Below, one piece after another: positions 33,957-42,487 of a stretch of DNA of 64,000 nt. Both the position numbers and the translations under genes were made by a program. The number at the start of each line of letters is the position of its first letter. The first letter of the stretch is position 1. This DNA comes from CAWUKT01 sp963923035 (GTDB taxonomy: Bacteria; Bacteroidota; Bacteroidia; J057; JADKCL01), in the NCBI GenBank assembly GCA_963923035.1, contig CAWUKT010000016.1, positions 1 to 64,000 on the forward strand. The letters run 5' to 3'. The notes under the pieces are model-generated. The model made no database searches. It was not told the origin of the DNA and saw nothing but the letters and a program-made list of their open reading frames with translations.

Positions 33957-34699
33957 AACTCGATTTCGGGTTGATTGGCAAAAAACTCAGCCATAGCTTC
34001 TCCAAATCCTATTTCACCAACAAATTCCAGGAAGAAGGAATTGAAGGCGCTTACCACAACTTTGAATTGCCGTCCATCGATGGATTTCCCGATCTCCTCG
34101 AGGTCCACGACGAATTGCGCGGCCTGAATGTGACCATACCGTACAAGACGGAGGTCATTCCTTATCTGGACGAAGTCAGTGAGATCGCTGAGGCGGTTGG
34201 AGCTGTGAATACCATCCGGGTGAAGAATGGCGAAACGAAGGGATTCAATACGGATGTGGTGGGATTTCGCGATTCGTTGTTGGAGTTTTACAAGGAATTG
34301 CCGGGGGGAAAGGCCTTGATTTTGGGCACTGGGGGCGCTTCCAAGGCCGTCTTGTACGTATTGGAACACTATTTCCAGTTCGACGAGGTCCGTTTCGCTT
34401 CCCGCAATCCTTCTTCCCCCGACCATATCAGCTACCCTGAATTGAACGATACCGGACTTGACGATTTCCGTCTCATCATCAATTCCACCCCCGTCGGCAT
34501 GTATCCTGAACAGGGCCAATTTCCCCATTTGCCCTACGAAACCCTCCGCCGCGACCACCACCTGTACGACCTGATCTACAATCCAGGCGAAACCGAATTC
34601 CTCCGGAAAGGCCGGGAACGCAACTGTCGGACCGTAAATGGGATGGATATGTTGATCCGCCAGGCCGAGGCCAGTTGGCGGATCTGGAGCGACTCCTAA
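33953..34699 (+). CDS. aroE: Shikimate dehydrogenase
   Basis: A 248-residue shikimate dehydrogenase, which reduces 3-dehydroshikimate with NADPH in aromatic amino-acid biosynthesis. Substrate-binding 'LIGKKLSHSFSKSYF' (7-21) and 'NVTIPYKTEVIPYLDEV' (with the catalytic K) are intact, as are 'GAVNTIRV', 'GFNTDVVGF', the Rossmann loop 'ILGTGGASKAV' and the C-terminal 'NGMDMLIRQAEASWRIW'. It is slightly shorter than Escherichia coli AroE, as usual in Bacteroidota. The start is the ATG overlapping the nnr stop; the much longer upstream frame lies within nnr. It converges with the peptidase gene with a four-base overlap. Confidence 0.95.
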   Translation: MKLDFGLIGKKLSHSFSKSYFTNKFQEEGIEGAYHNFELPSIDGFPDLLEVHDELRGLNVTIPYKTEVIPYLDEVSEIAEAVGAVNTIRVKNGETKGFNTDVVGFRDSLLEFYKELPGGKALILGTGGASKAVLYVLEHYFQFDEVRFASRNPSSPDHISYPELNDTGLDDFRLIINSTPVGMYPEQGQFPHLPYETLRRDHHLYDLIYNPGETEFLRKGRERNCRTVNGMDMLIRQAEASWRIWSDS

Positions 34700-36849
34700 T
34701 CCAGGTTGTCCTCGATATACATCAGAATTTTTTCGAGCAAGTGGATTCGGTCCTTGCCCCGCACGTTGTGGGCGTGGTTTGGGTACACGAAATAATCCAA
34801 CTGGACGCCTTCCTCCACACATTTGTCGATGTACATCAAGCTATTTTGCCAAACGACCACGTCGTCATCTGTGCCGTGGATCAGCATCAGTTTCCCTTCC
34901 AACTGGTCCACATAATTGGTGAGCTTGGACTTTTCGTAGCCCTCCGGATTCGTTTCGGGCGTGTCCATGTAGCGCTCGGTGTACATCACCTCATAGAGCC
35001 CCCAGTCAATGACCGGACCACCCGCAACGCCCACCTTGTAGGTGCCCGGCGTCCGCGTCATCAATGACGTCGTCATGAATCCGCCATAGCTCCACCCGTG
35101 GATGGCCAACCGGTCCTTGTCCACATAAGGGAGCGACTTGAGGTGCTTCACCCCTTCCAATTGATCTTCGATTTCGATGGTGCCAAGGTCCCGGAAGGTC
35201 GCCTGCTCGAATTGCATGCCCCGGTTCGAGGATCCACGTCCGTCCACCGTGAAGACAATCATGCCCTTGGCGGCCGCCGTGTGCATCCAGGGTGCCGCAG
35301 CGGCCCCGTAGACGTCCCGGATCAATTGGACGCCCGGTCCATTGTAGACATAGGTGATGACGGGGTATTTCTTGTTTTCATCGAAATCAGGCGGCAAAAT
35401 CATCCGGCACCACAAGTCGGTCTCGCCGTCGGCCGCTTTGATTTGGAACAGCTTGATCTGTCCCATCCTGAATTTTTCGTAGGGGTCCAGCGCATTGAGG
35501 AGTTCCCGAACCTGGCTGCCATCCTTGGTGCTGCGGATGGAAATTGTGCGGGGAACGTCGCGGCTGGTATAGGTATCGAGGTAAAAAGACTTGTCGGGAG
35601 AAAGCTGAACCGAATGGAATCCCGGCTGGTCCTCGTTGAGCACCACCATCGTCTTTTTCTTCAAATCCACCTTCATCAAATGCTGCCCAATGCCCTGGTT
35701 CGTGGTGCCGGAAACGTACAGGTACCGCCCCTTGGAACCAAATCCGTGAATGGACGTAACGTTGAAATCGCCCTGGGTCAATTGGCCGAGGAGTTCGCCA
35801 TCGGAATTGTAGTGGTAGATGTGGTTGAAGCCATCGCGGGCACTTTGCCAGAGGAATTCTCCCTCAGCATCGGGCGCAAACATCGGCGCGTGGAGCGGTT
35901 GGATATACTTGTCGTTTTTCTCGGAGAACAAGACGCGGTCCAGTTTTCCACTGACAGCGTCGTAGCGCTTCATCTCCAAGGCATTTTGGTCCCGGTTCAG
36001 TTCCGCGACGTAGATGGATTTGCCGTCGGGGGTCCAGGCGATATTGGTGAGGTAGTGCTCGGGATCGCCGCCGGTTTCCAGGAAATGGGTTTTGCCACTG
36101 GCGAGGTCATAGATTCCGAGGGTGGCGTGGTGGCTGGGCTCGCCCGCGAAAGGATAAGCGACGGAATTCGGGCCGGCGGGCTGCTTCCGCAGGTTCATGA
36201 TCGGATACCGCGTGACCATGGTTTCATCGGTCCGATAAAAGGCGACGTGCTGGTGCGTAGGTGACCAGAAAATGCCCTTGCTGATGCCAAATTCGTAGCG
36301 GTGGGTGGCTTCTCCGTTGCGGATGGACTCGTTTTCTTCCTTGGTGACAGCGACCTCATTCTGCTTTGGAGTGGAGATGAACAGGTTTTGGTCGATGGTA
36401 TACCCGACGAATTCACCGTCCCGGTCCATGGAACCGGCTCCAGCCGGATAACCTGGCCCCACTTGTACGGTCCCCGCCTGGATGTCATAGGTCAGGACTT
36501 TACGAGACGCCGTGAACCGAATGGTATTGCTGTCGAGGAATTCCATCCAGGGAAGCCGCTTGAGTTCTCCCAAGTCCTTGGCCTTCAGAGCGACATTGAG
36601 TTGGGACAGGAAAAACAGGATTTTGGAGACATTTTCTTCGGCGGACTGGTAGACAAATGCTGGATCGTCCATGTCATTGTCGGCCCAACCCAGGTTCTCG
36701 GTGCCGGGAATCCACTGCAATTGAGACAGGCGCTCCGGGGCGAGTTCAGCGCGGCGGAGAATGCCATCTTCCAGGGTCAAAGGAGCCTTCTGCGCCCAGG
36801 TGGTTCCGGCCAGGAGCCACAAACAAAGCCATACAACGTTTTTCTTCAT
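34696..36849 (-). CDS. S9 family dipeptidyl peptidase IV-like serine peptidase
   Basis: A 717-residue exported peptidase. The signal peptide 'NVVWLCLWLLAGTTWAQ' is cleaved before about residue 21. An N-terminal beta-propeller (about 50-460) is followed by an alpha/beta-hydrolase domain. The nucleophile is S587 in 'HGWSYGGF', the catalytic aspartate is about D662 in 'HGTDDDVVVW', and the histidine is about H694 in 'YPNHAHNV'. The 'ERYMDTPETNPEGYEKS' segment is typical of DPP-IV relatives. Such periplasmic enzymes remove X-Pro dipeptides from peptides taken up as nutrients. I use the ATG at 36849, because the longer frame begins with TTG two codons earlier. The double-Glu motif placement was not resolved, so exact specificity is open. 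Confidence 0.9.
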   Translation of the reverse strand: MKKNVVWLCLWLLAGTTWAQKAPLTLEDGILRRAELAPERLSQLQWIPGTENLGWADNDMDDPAFVYQSAEENVSKILFFLSQLNVALKAKDLGELKRLPWMEFLDSNTIRFTASRKVLTYDIQAGTVQVGPGYPAGAGSMDRDGEFVGYTIDQNLFISTPKQNEVAVTKEENESIRNGEATHRYEFGISKGIFWSPTHQHVAFYRTDETMVTRYPIMNLRKQPAGPNSVAYPFAGEPSHHATLGIYDLASGKTHFLETGGDPEHYLTNIAWTPDGKSIYVAELNRDQNALEMKRYDAVSGKLDRVLFSEKNDKYIQPLHAPMFAPDAEGEFLWQSARDGFNHIYHYNSDGELLGQLTQGDFNVTSIHGFGSKGRYLYVSGTTNQGIGQHLMKVDLKKKTMVVLNEDQPGFHSVQLSPDKSFYLDTYTSRDVPRTISIRSTKDGSQVRELLNALDPYEKFRMGQIKLFQIKAADGETDLWCRMILPPDFDENKKYPVITYVYNGPGVQLIRDVYGAAAAPWMHTAAAKGMIVFTVDGRGSSNRGMQFEQATFRDLGTIEIEDQLEGVKHLKSLPYVDKDRLAIHGWSYGGFMTTSLMTRTPGTYKVGVAGGPVIDWGLYEVMYTERYMDTPETNPEGYEKSKLTNYVDQLEGKLMLIHGTDDDVVVWQNSLMYIDKCVEEGVQLDYFVYPNHAHNVRGKDRIHLLEKILMYIEDNLD

Positions 36850-36926
36850 GTCCAATAATCCAAGTTTGAATGGGTCCCAAATTAGAGAAAATTTGAGTAA
36901 TGAGAGGGAAAATGGGAGATTGCAGG

Positions 36927-37385
36927 ATGAAAATCGGCGTCATTTCGGATACCCACGGGCTGCTTCGGCCCGAAGCCCTGGCCCAGTTGGCGGGAAGCGA
37001 AGTCATTTTGCATGCGGGGGATGTGGGAAAAGGTAATATCCTGGCGCAATTGGGGGAATTGGCTCCGGTCCACGCCATCCGCGGGAATATTGACCGGGAT
37101 GAATGGGCCGCCGATCTGCCGCATCGGCTGAAAATCGAATTGGGGGGGGTGACTTTTTTGATGCTCCACGACCTGAAGCAATTGGATTTGGACCCGAAGG
37201 AGGAAGGCATTGACGTGGTCGTATCGGGCCATAGTCATAAGCCCCGGGTTCACCAGGAAGGCGAAATCCTGTATCTGAATCCGGGGGCCGCGGGCCACCG
37301 TCGTTTTTCATTGCCCATCACCCTCGCCCGGCTTGACCTCCAAAACGGAGTGGCAGAAGTAGAGATTATTGATTTATTTGCCTAA
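36927..37385 (+). CDS. YfcE/MJ0936-type metallophosphoesterase
   Basis: A 152-residue calcineurin-like phosphodiesterase. Metal-binding motifs are complete: 'VISDTHG' (D8, H10), 'LHAGDVGKG', 'IRGNIDRDEW', and 'VVSGHSHKPRVHQEGEILYLNPGAAG' with the two C-terminal histidines. Length matches the YfcE/MJ0936 subgroup, whose members cleave phosphodiester bonds of uncertain physiological substrate. The start is the ATG at 36927, which opens on 'MKIGVISDTHG'; the earlier ATG adds nine residues with no family match. It is monocistronic and divergent from the peptidase gene. Confidence 0.9.
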   Translation: MKIGVISDTHGLLRPEALAQLAGSEVILHAGDVGKGNILAQLGELAPVHAIRGNIDRDEWAADLPHRLKIELGGVTFLMLHDLKQLDLDPKEEGIDVVVSGHSHKPRVHQEGEILYLNPGAAGHRRFSLPITLARLDLQNGVAEVEIIDLFA

Positions 37386-37419
37386 CTTATTTTTTACGAC
37401 TCACTTATTACGGTTGACT

Positions 37420-38232
37420 ATGAGAAAAATACTACTCACCTTTTTGTTGCTGTTGGGCCTCGGTTCTTCGGCAATTTATGCCCAGAATTGTACCCCAAAT
37501 CCCTTCATTGCTTTGCTCGGCATCCCGGGCGTTTATCCCAATCCGGCCCAGGATCCTGATCTCCCGGACGGCACCGTAGGACAGGCCTACTCCACGACCA
37601 TCACCGTGCTGGTCCTCGGAGATACGACAATTGACCTCGGCACCATTCTCCCGATTCCGGCTCCGACCGTCAATGTAGACGTCGATGCCCAGAGCGTCAC
37701 CAATGTCAGCAATCTCCCCGCCGGCCTGTCCTATGCCTGCGATCCCCCGACCTGCGTCTGGCAGGCAGACTCCATCGGTTGCCTGGTCATCCAGGGCACC
37801 CCGACTGCCGCGGGAAACTTCGAGCCCAACCTGGAATCTTCCTACGGCCTCGTAATTCCGAACACCATCCCGGCGCCCTTTGGCGGTTCCGTTCAGCAGC
37901 TGCCCATTCCCGGCCTGACCTATAACCTGGTGGTCCAGGACAACAGTGTCGGCATGGAAGACGCCGCCAACTCGGCTTTCGGCAGTGTGAGTAATGTGCC
38001 GAACCCCTTCACGGGTTCCACTGAAATCCGTTACGAGCTGCTCCGTCCGACGACGGTAGACTTCGCTGTGACCGATCTCACTGGCAAAGTGCTCCGCCAA
38101 TCTACCCACCGGTCCGGCATTGGCGCCAATACCATCACGTTCGATGGCACTGGCTTCGCCCCCGGGGTGTATTTCTACCGCCTTTTCGACGGCTCCCGCG
38201 CCGTGACCCGCAAAATGGTCATCGCGGACTAA
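37420..38232 (+). CDS. Secreted protein with T9SS type A sorting domain
   Basis: A 270-residue exported protein. The signal peptide ends at 'SSAIYAQ'. The middle (about 25-185) contains a putative Ig-like segment ('DLPDGTVGQAYSTTITVLV', 'NLPAGLSYACDPPTCVW', 'CLVIQGTPTAAGNF') resembling the cadherin-like/He_PIG repeat of secreted proteins. The last 75 residues ('NVPNPFTGSTEIRYELLRPTTVDFAVTDLTGKVLRQ...FAPGVYFYRLFDG') are a textbook T9SS type A sorting domain. The gene is followed by a terminator. Its ligand or role is unknown. Confidence 0.85.
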   Translation: MRKILLTFLLLLGLGSSAIYAQNCTPNPFIALLGIPGVYPNPAQDPDLPDGTVGQAYSTTITVLVLGDTTIDLGTILPIPAPTVNVDVDAQSVTNVSNLPAGLSYACDPPTCVWQADSIGCLVIQGTPTAAGNFEPNLESSYGLVIPNTIPAPFGGSVQQLPIPGLTYNLVVQDNSVGMEDAANSAFGSVSNVPNPFTGSTEIRYELLRPTTVDFAVTDLTGKVLRQSTHRSGIGANTITFDGTGFAPGVYFYRLFDGSRAVTRKMVIAD

Positions 38233-38256
38233 GGTCCTTCGAACATACAATTTAGC

Positions 38257-38288
38257 GCCAGCGTCCGGTTCCAGGCGCTGGCTTTTTT
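38257..38288 (+). terminator. Intrinsic terminator after the T9SS cargo gene
   Basis: GCCAGCG (38257-38263) and CGCTGGC (38276-38282) form the stem around a 12-base loop, followed by six Ts. Confidence 0.75.
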
Positions 38289-38341
38289 GTGGGGGAAGTG
38301 CAACCGTCGCCCCTGGCTTTGGTCTTTTGTGAAATCGGGGC

Positions 38342-38350
38342 TAACTTTTG
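38342..38350 (+). promoter_or_regulatory. -7-like element four bases before the mlaE ATG
   Basis: TAACTTTTG resembles TAnnTTTG with one extra T and is followed by CCCT and the ATG at 38355. It belongs to the same close-to-ATG class as the AMP nucleosidase, GGGPS and methyltransferase promoters. Confidence 0.45.
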
Positions 38351-38354
38351 CCCT

Positions 38355-39089
38355 ATGAGTTTGCTCCAGCAACTGGGGGAATTTGGTTATATGGCCTTTC
38401 GGGTGACGGGAACCTTGCGGTACGCCATCCAGGACCGGCGGCGTCTGGCTTTCCAGATGGACCACGTCGGGGTCAATTCCATTCCTTTGGTGATGCTGGT
38501 AGGATTCTTTGCCGGAGCCATCATCGCGTGGCAAGGGGCCTATCAATTTCGGGGAATGGTTTCCCTGGATGTATTGGGAGGTCAAGCGACGCGGGTCATT
38601 GTGATGGAAATGGGTCCGGTGCTCACGGCCCTCGTCATTGCCGGGCGGATCGGAGCCTCCATGACTGCGGAAATCGGGACCATGAAAGTGACCGAGCAGG
38701 TGGATGCGCTTCGAACAATGGCGCTGGATCCTGTTCGATACATTGTACTGCCCCGCTTTCTGGGGCTGAGCCTGATGATGCCAATCCTGACTTTGTTCGC
38801 AAATCTGGTGGGAGTATTTGGGTGTTACCTCGTATCGAACTATTTTCTGGACATTACACAACAAACGTTTTTTGACTCCATCAAGACGTTTTTTCAGGTA
38901 CAAGACCTTTCTGGCGGACTGATCAAGTCGTTTATTTTTGGAATGCTGATCAGTCTGGTAGGCTGTTTCAAGGGTCTGACAACCTCCGGAGGGGCACGAG
39001 GCGTCGGGCGGTCGACCATCGTATCCTTCGTATTATCAGCCATATTGATCCTTATTGGGGACTTTTTACTGTGGCTAATTTTGTTTTAA
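38355..39089 (+). CDS. mlaE: MlaE family ABC transporter permease
   Basis: A 244-residue permease of the MlaE family, which moves phospholipids between inner and outer membrane in Gram-negative bacteria. It has about five membrane segments and the family signatures 'IPLVMLVGFFAGAIIAWQGAYQF', 'MEMGPVLTALVIAGRIGASMTAEIGTMKVTEQVDALRTM' (the cytoplasmic coupling EQ loop) and 'GVFGCYLVSNYF'. MlaE normally works with an ATPase (MlaF) and an MCE-domain protein (MlaD), usually encoded next to it. Here no such genes adjoin; a PorE-like gene follows 98 bases later. The partners must lie elsewhere. Confidence 0.9.
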   Translation: MSLLQQLGEFGYMAFRVTGTLRYAIQDRRRLAFQMDHVGVNSIPLVMLVGFFAGAIIAWQGAYQFRGMVSLDVLGGQATRVIVMEMGPVLTALVIAGRIGASMTAEIGTMKVTEQVDALRTMALDPVRYIVLPRFLGLSLMMPILTLFANLVGVFGCYLVSNYFLDITQQTFFDSIKTFFQVQDLSGGLIKSFIFGMLISLVGCFKGLTTSGGARGVGRSTIVSFVLSAILILIGDFLLWLILF

Positions 39090-39187
39090 ATGTTTTGAAC
39101 GGAGTCGTGAATTTTCTAAGTTTGTTCTTACGATTGTTAGTTTTAGGACCCAGGATTTTGCATATCCTCCCACTCACACGAATCACT

Positions 39188-41221
39188 ATGGTAGCGAACC
39201 GTATTGCCTTTAGTTCACTCCTGCTGGTGCTCGCCATGATCTTTGTGGTACCCTCCAACGGGATGGCCCAAAAATCAGAATTCAAAGGCGACCCCGAAAA
39301 AATCATGCAGGAGGCGAATTCGCTTTATGCCCAACAGCGCTTTTCCAAGGCGAAAGAAGCCTATATCGAAGTTCTGAAGAAGGACCCGGAAAACTTCCTC
39401 GCCACCATTCGGGTGGGTAAGTGCTCCTACTTTATTCAGGAATACGATGATGCCGCCCGTTACTTCGAGAGCGCCCTCGAAATCGACAAGACCCGTAACG
39501 ATACGGTCTTTTTCGAATTGGGGATGACCTACCGGGTACTGGACCGCCAGAACGACGCCAACGAAATGTTTGTGGAGTTCCGGAAGCGTTGGAAGGAAAA
39601 GGATGAGTATGCAAAACGGGTCAAACTGGAAATCGAAGGCACCAAATTCGTAGAAAAGCAGCGGGAAGAAGACCCCAAATGGCGGGTCAATTGCCTCGAC
39701 ATGAACTCGGCGATGGGCGACAACTTCCCCTCCGTCATGTCTCAGACCGAGGACGAAGAATTCCTGGTCTATACCACGAGTGCGACGGAGTCCAAAGGCA
39801 GCGAAATCTTTGAAGCCTACAACGAAGGCTATTCCGATCTCTGGATTGCCAAGATCGAAGACGATACCACCTTCGGCGAAGGTGAACCCCTCGGCAAGAA
39901 GATCAATACCAAAGGCAACGATGGTAACGCGACCTTCTCCCCCGACGGCATGACCATGTACTACTCCATCTGTAACCAGGGCAAGCTCGGGTACGGATGT
40001 TCGATCTACATGGCCAAGTACGATCCCCGCAAGAAGAAGTGGGGCAAGCCGAAGCTCGTTGAATCCCTCCAGGGAACCAACGAAGTGGTGGTCAACAGCC
40101 GGGGGAAAGTCAAAAAGGTACCGACCTACGACGTACATCCCATGTTGTCCGAAGACGGCAATACCATGTTCTTCGTGTCCGACCGCGCCGGTGGCGAAGG
40201 TCGCCTCGACATCTGGTACGCCACCAACTACGGCGAAGGCGAATGGTCTGAGCCCATCAACGTTGGTGCCCGCATCAACAGCCCCTTTGACGATATCTCT
40301 CCCTTCCTGAGCCGCGACGGCAATACCCTTTACTTCTCCTCCAACGGCCGGGTTGGCTTCGGTGGATTTGACCTGTTCAAGAGTGAAGGCGGTATTGGTT
40401 CCTTCGGCGAGCCGGAAAACATGGGCGCTCCCATCAACTCGACCTACGATGACCTCGCTGGGTTCTGGAGCGACGACGATTCTTCCGCTTACTTCACCTC
40501 CAACCGGGTGAACTGTGTTGGCCGGGACGATATTTACTGGGCCAAGCAAATCGAAGCCCTTCCGCCGGAGTTTGCGGTACACGGTATTGTCCTCGACAAG
40601 AAGACCCAGATGCCGATTCCGTTTGCGACCGTCATCCTCTTCCAAAAAGACTTTGAAGGCGACCTGATTCCGCTGGATACCTTCCGGACCGATCAGTCTG
40701 CCTCCTACAACTTCCAGCTGGAAGCCGATACCGATTACAAGATTCTGGGTAACGCCCCCGAATACCTGGCCAACGAAGAGAACCTTTCCACCAAAGACAT
40801 GAAGGAAAGCGTCGACTTCGAGGTCAACATCAACATCGAACTTGAGCGGATTGAAATCGAAGTGCCGATCGTCCTGAACGACATCTACTATGACTTCGAC
40901 GAATTCTTCCTGCGTGATGATGCCATGTCCGAGTTGGACAACCTGGTCAAGCTCCTCAACCTGAACCAGAACATCACCATCCGCGTCGGATCGCATACGG
41001 ACTCCAACGGTTCCGAGGACTACAACAAGAACCTCTCCGAGAACAGAGCCCGCGAAGCTGTGCGGTACATCATCGAAAACGGCATCAGCTCGGATCGGGT
41101 TGAGTGGTTCGGCTACGGTGAATCGGAACTGATCTACTTCCCCGAGAAAGATGACCGGGAAGAGCAGCTCAACCGCCGATCCGAATTCCGGATTCTCACC
41201 ATCGACTACGTTCCCAACTGA
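39188..41221 (+). CDS. porE: PorE-like TPR/PD40/carboxypeptidase-D-like/OmpA protein
   Basis: A 677-residue exported protein with four domains. A signal peptide (to about 27, 'SNGMAQ') is followed by TPR repeats (about 35-130), a PD40/WD40-type propeller (about 180-470; 'NGNATFSPDGMTMYYS', 'HPMLSEDGNTMFFVSDRAGGEG', 'ISPFLSRDGNTLYFSSNG'), a carboxypeptidase regulatory-like domain (about 480-560; 'VHGIVLDKKTQMPIPFATVILF'), and a peptidoglycan-binding OmpA C-domain (about 575-675; 'RVGSHTDSNGSEDYNKNLSENRAREAVRYI'). This order is that of PorE, a T9SS component proposed to anchor the machine to peptidoglycan. Similar multidomain OmpA proteins also occur as paralogues in Bacteroidota, so the precise identity is probable but not certain. 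Confidence 0.8.
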   Translation: MVANRIAFSSLLLVLAMIFVVPSNGMAQKSEFKGDPEKIMQEANSLYAQQRFSKAKEAYIEVLKKDPENFLATIRVGKCSYFIQEYDDAARYFESALEIDKTRNDTVFFELGMTYRVLDRQNDANEMFVEFRKRWKEKDEYAKRVKLEIEGTKFVEKQREEDPKWRVNCLDMNSAMGDNFPSVMSQTEDEEFLVYTTSATESKGSEIFEAYNEGYSDLWIAKIEDDTTFGEGEPLGKKINTKGNDGNATFSPDGMTMYYSICNQGKLGYGCSIYMAKYDPRKKKWGKPKLVESLQGTNEVVVNSRGKVKKVPTYDVHPMLSEDGNTMFFVSDRAGGEGRLDIWYATNYGEGEWSEPINVGARINSPFDDISPFLSRDGNTLYFSSNGRVGFGGFDLFKSEGGIGSFGEPENMGAPINSTYDDLAGFWSDDDSSAYFTSNRVNCVGRDDIYWAKQIEALPPEFAVHGIVLDKKTQMPIPFATVILFQKDFEGDLIPLDTFRTDQSASYNFQLEADTDYKILGNAPEYLANEENLSTKDMKESVDFEVNINIELERIEIEVPIVLNDIYYDFDEFFLRDDAMSELDNLVKLLNLNQNITIRVGSHTDSNGSEDYNKNLSENRAREAVRYIIENGISSDRVEWFGYGESELIYFPEKDDREEQLNRRSEFRILTIDYVPN

Positions 41222-41246
41222 TTGGGTTGCAATAAAATTTAAATGG

Positions 41247-41285
41247 GACGGGGCAAATAGCGATATTTGCCCCGTCTTTCTTTTT
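41247..41285 (+). terminator. Strong intrinsic terminator after the PorE-like gene
   Basis: A perfect 12-bp inverted repeat (GACGGGGCAAAT at 41247-41258, ATTTGCCCCGTC at 41265-41276) with a six-base loop is followed by TTTCTTTTT. Confidence 0.9.
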
Positions 41286-41317
41286 GGGGCCTCGCCCCCA
41301 CGTACAATTGAACCGTC

Positions 41318-42487
41318 ATGAAGACCGATAAATATGCCAGCCGGGGCGTCTCGTCCGGCAAAGAAGAAGTCCACGCTGCCATCGCCGGCCTGAGCAAGGG
41401 CCTCTACCCCAACGCATTTTGCAAGATCGTCGAGGACCTCGTTGGAGGCGATCCCGACTACTGCAATATCATGCACGCGGATGGCGCCGGGACCAAATCA
41501 TCGTTGGCGTATGTGTACTGGCGGGAGACCGGCGACCTCGACGTCTGGAAGGGCATCGCCCAGGATGCCATCGCGATGAACACCGACGACCTGATGTGCG
41601 TCGGCGCGACCAGTGGGATCCTCACCTCGAATACGGTGGGCCGGAACAAGTACAATGTGCCCGGCGAAGTCCTGAAGGCCCTCATTGAGGGCGGAGAGGA
41701 GTTCCTCGCCTTGCTGCGGGACCACGGCGTGGACATCCGCAGTACGGGCGGTGAGACGGCCGATGTGGGCGACCTGGTACGCACGATCATTGTAGATTCC
41801 ACCGTCTTTTGTCGGATGCCCCGGGCCAAGGTCATCGAGAATGCCATTCGTCCCGGCGATGTCATCGTGGGATTCGCCAGCGACGGGCAGGCGAACTATG
41901 AGACCGCCTACAATGGCGGCATGGGCAGCAATGGCCTGACCAGCGCCCGCCACGACCTGTTCAACAAGATTTACGCGGAGCGTTATCCCGAATCCGTTGA
42001 CCCCAAAATGCCCTCAGACCTCGCCTATACCGGCCCATTTCAGGTCACCGACGTCGACGAGGTCCTGAATATTCCCGTGGGAAAAATGGTCCTCAGCCCT
42101 ACCCGGACCTATTTGCCCATCCTCGTTCCCATTTTCCAACACCACCGCTCCGCCATCCACGGCATCATCCACTGCTCCGGCGGCGCCCAAACCAAGTGCC
42201 TCAAGTTTGTCGACAACGTCCACATCATCAAAGACCACCTCTTCCCGACTCCCCGCTTATTTGACCTCATCCAAACCCACAGCGGCACCTCCTGGGACGA
42301 AATGTACCGGGTCTTCAACATGGGGCATCGGTTGGAAATGTACGTGAAGGAAAGTGCGGCGGAAGAATTGATCGGAATTGCGGGAGAATTTGGGGTGAAT
42401 GCGCAGGTGGTCGGACGGGTAGAAGCAGCGGAACAAAAGCAATTGACGATCCAGAGCGCGGCGGGAACCTTTACCTATTCTTCGTAA
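41318..42487 (+). CDS. purM: Phosphoribosylformylglycinamidine cyclo-ligase (AIR synthase)
   Basis: A 389-residue PurM-type ATP-dependent enzyme that closes the imidazole ring in purine synthesis. Visible motifs are 'YCNIMHADGAGTKSSLAYVYW', 'DAIAMNTDDLMCVGA', 'STGGETADVGD', 'VIVGFASDGQANYETAYNGGMGSNGLTSARHDLF' and 'IIHCSGGAQTKCLKF'. It is about 45 residues longer than Escherichia coli PurM, as in other Bacteroidota, and lacks the typical 'GG.GLTEN.PR' in exact form, which is why databases often call these AIR-synthase-related. The gene has its own region between a terminator and convergent lnt, with which it overlaps by 17 bases at the 3' ends. Confidence 0.85.
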   Translation: MKTDKYASRGVSSGKEEVHAAIAGLSKGLYPNAFCKIVEDLVGGDPDYCNIMHADGAGTKSSLAYVYWRETGDLDVWKGIAQDAIAMNTDDLMCVGATSGILTSNTVGRNKYNVPGEVLKALIEGGEEFLALLRDHGVDIRSTGGETADVGDLVRTIIVDSTVFCRMPRAKVIENAIRPGDVIVGFASDGQANYETAYNGGMGSNGLTSARHDLFNKIYAERYPESVDPKMPSDLAYTGPFQVTDVDEVLNIPVGKMVLSPTRTYLPILVPIFQHHRSAIHGIIHCSGGAQTKCLKFVDNVHIIKDHLFPTPRLFDLIQTHSGTSWDEMYRVFNMGHRLEMYVKESAAEELIGIAGEFGVNAQVVGRVEAAEQKQLTIQSAAGTFTYSS

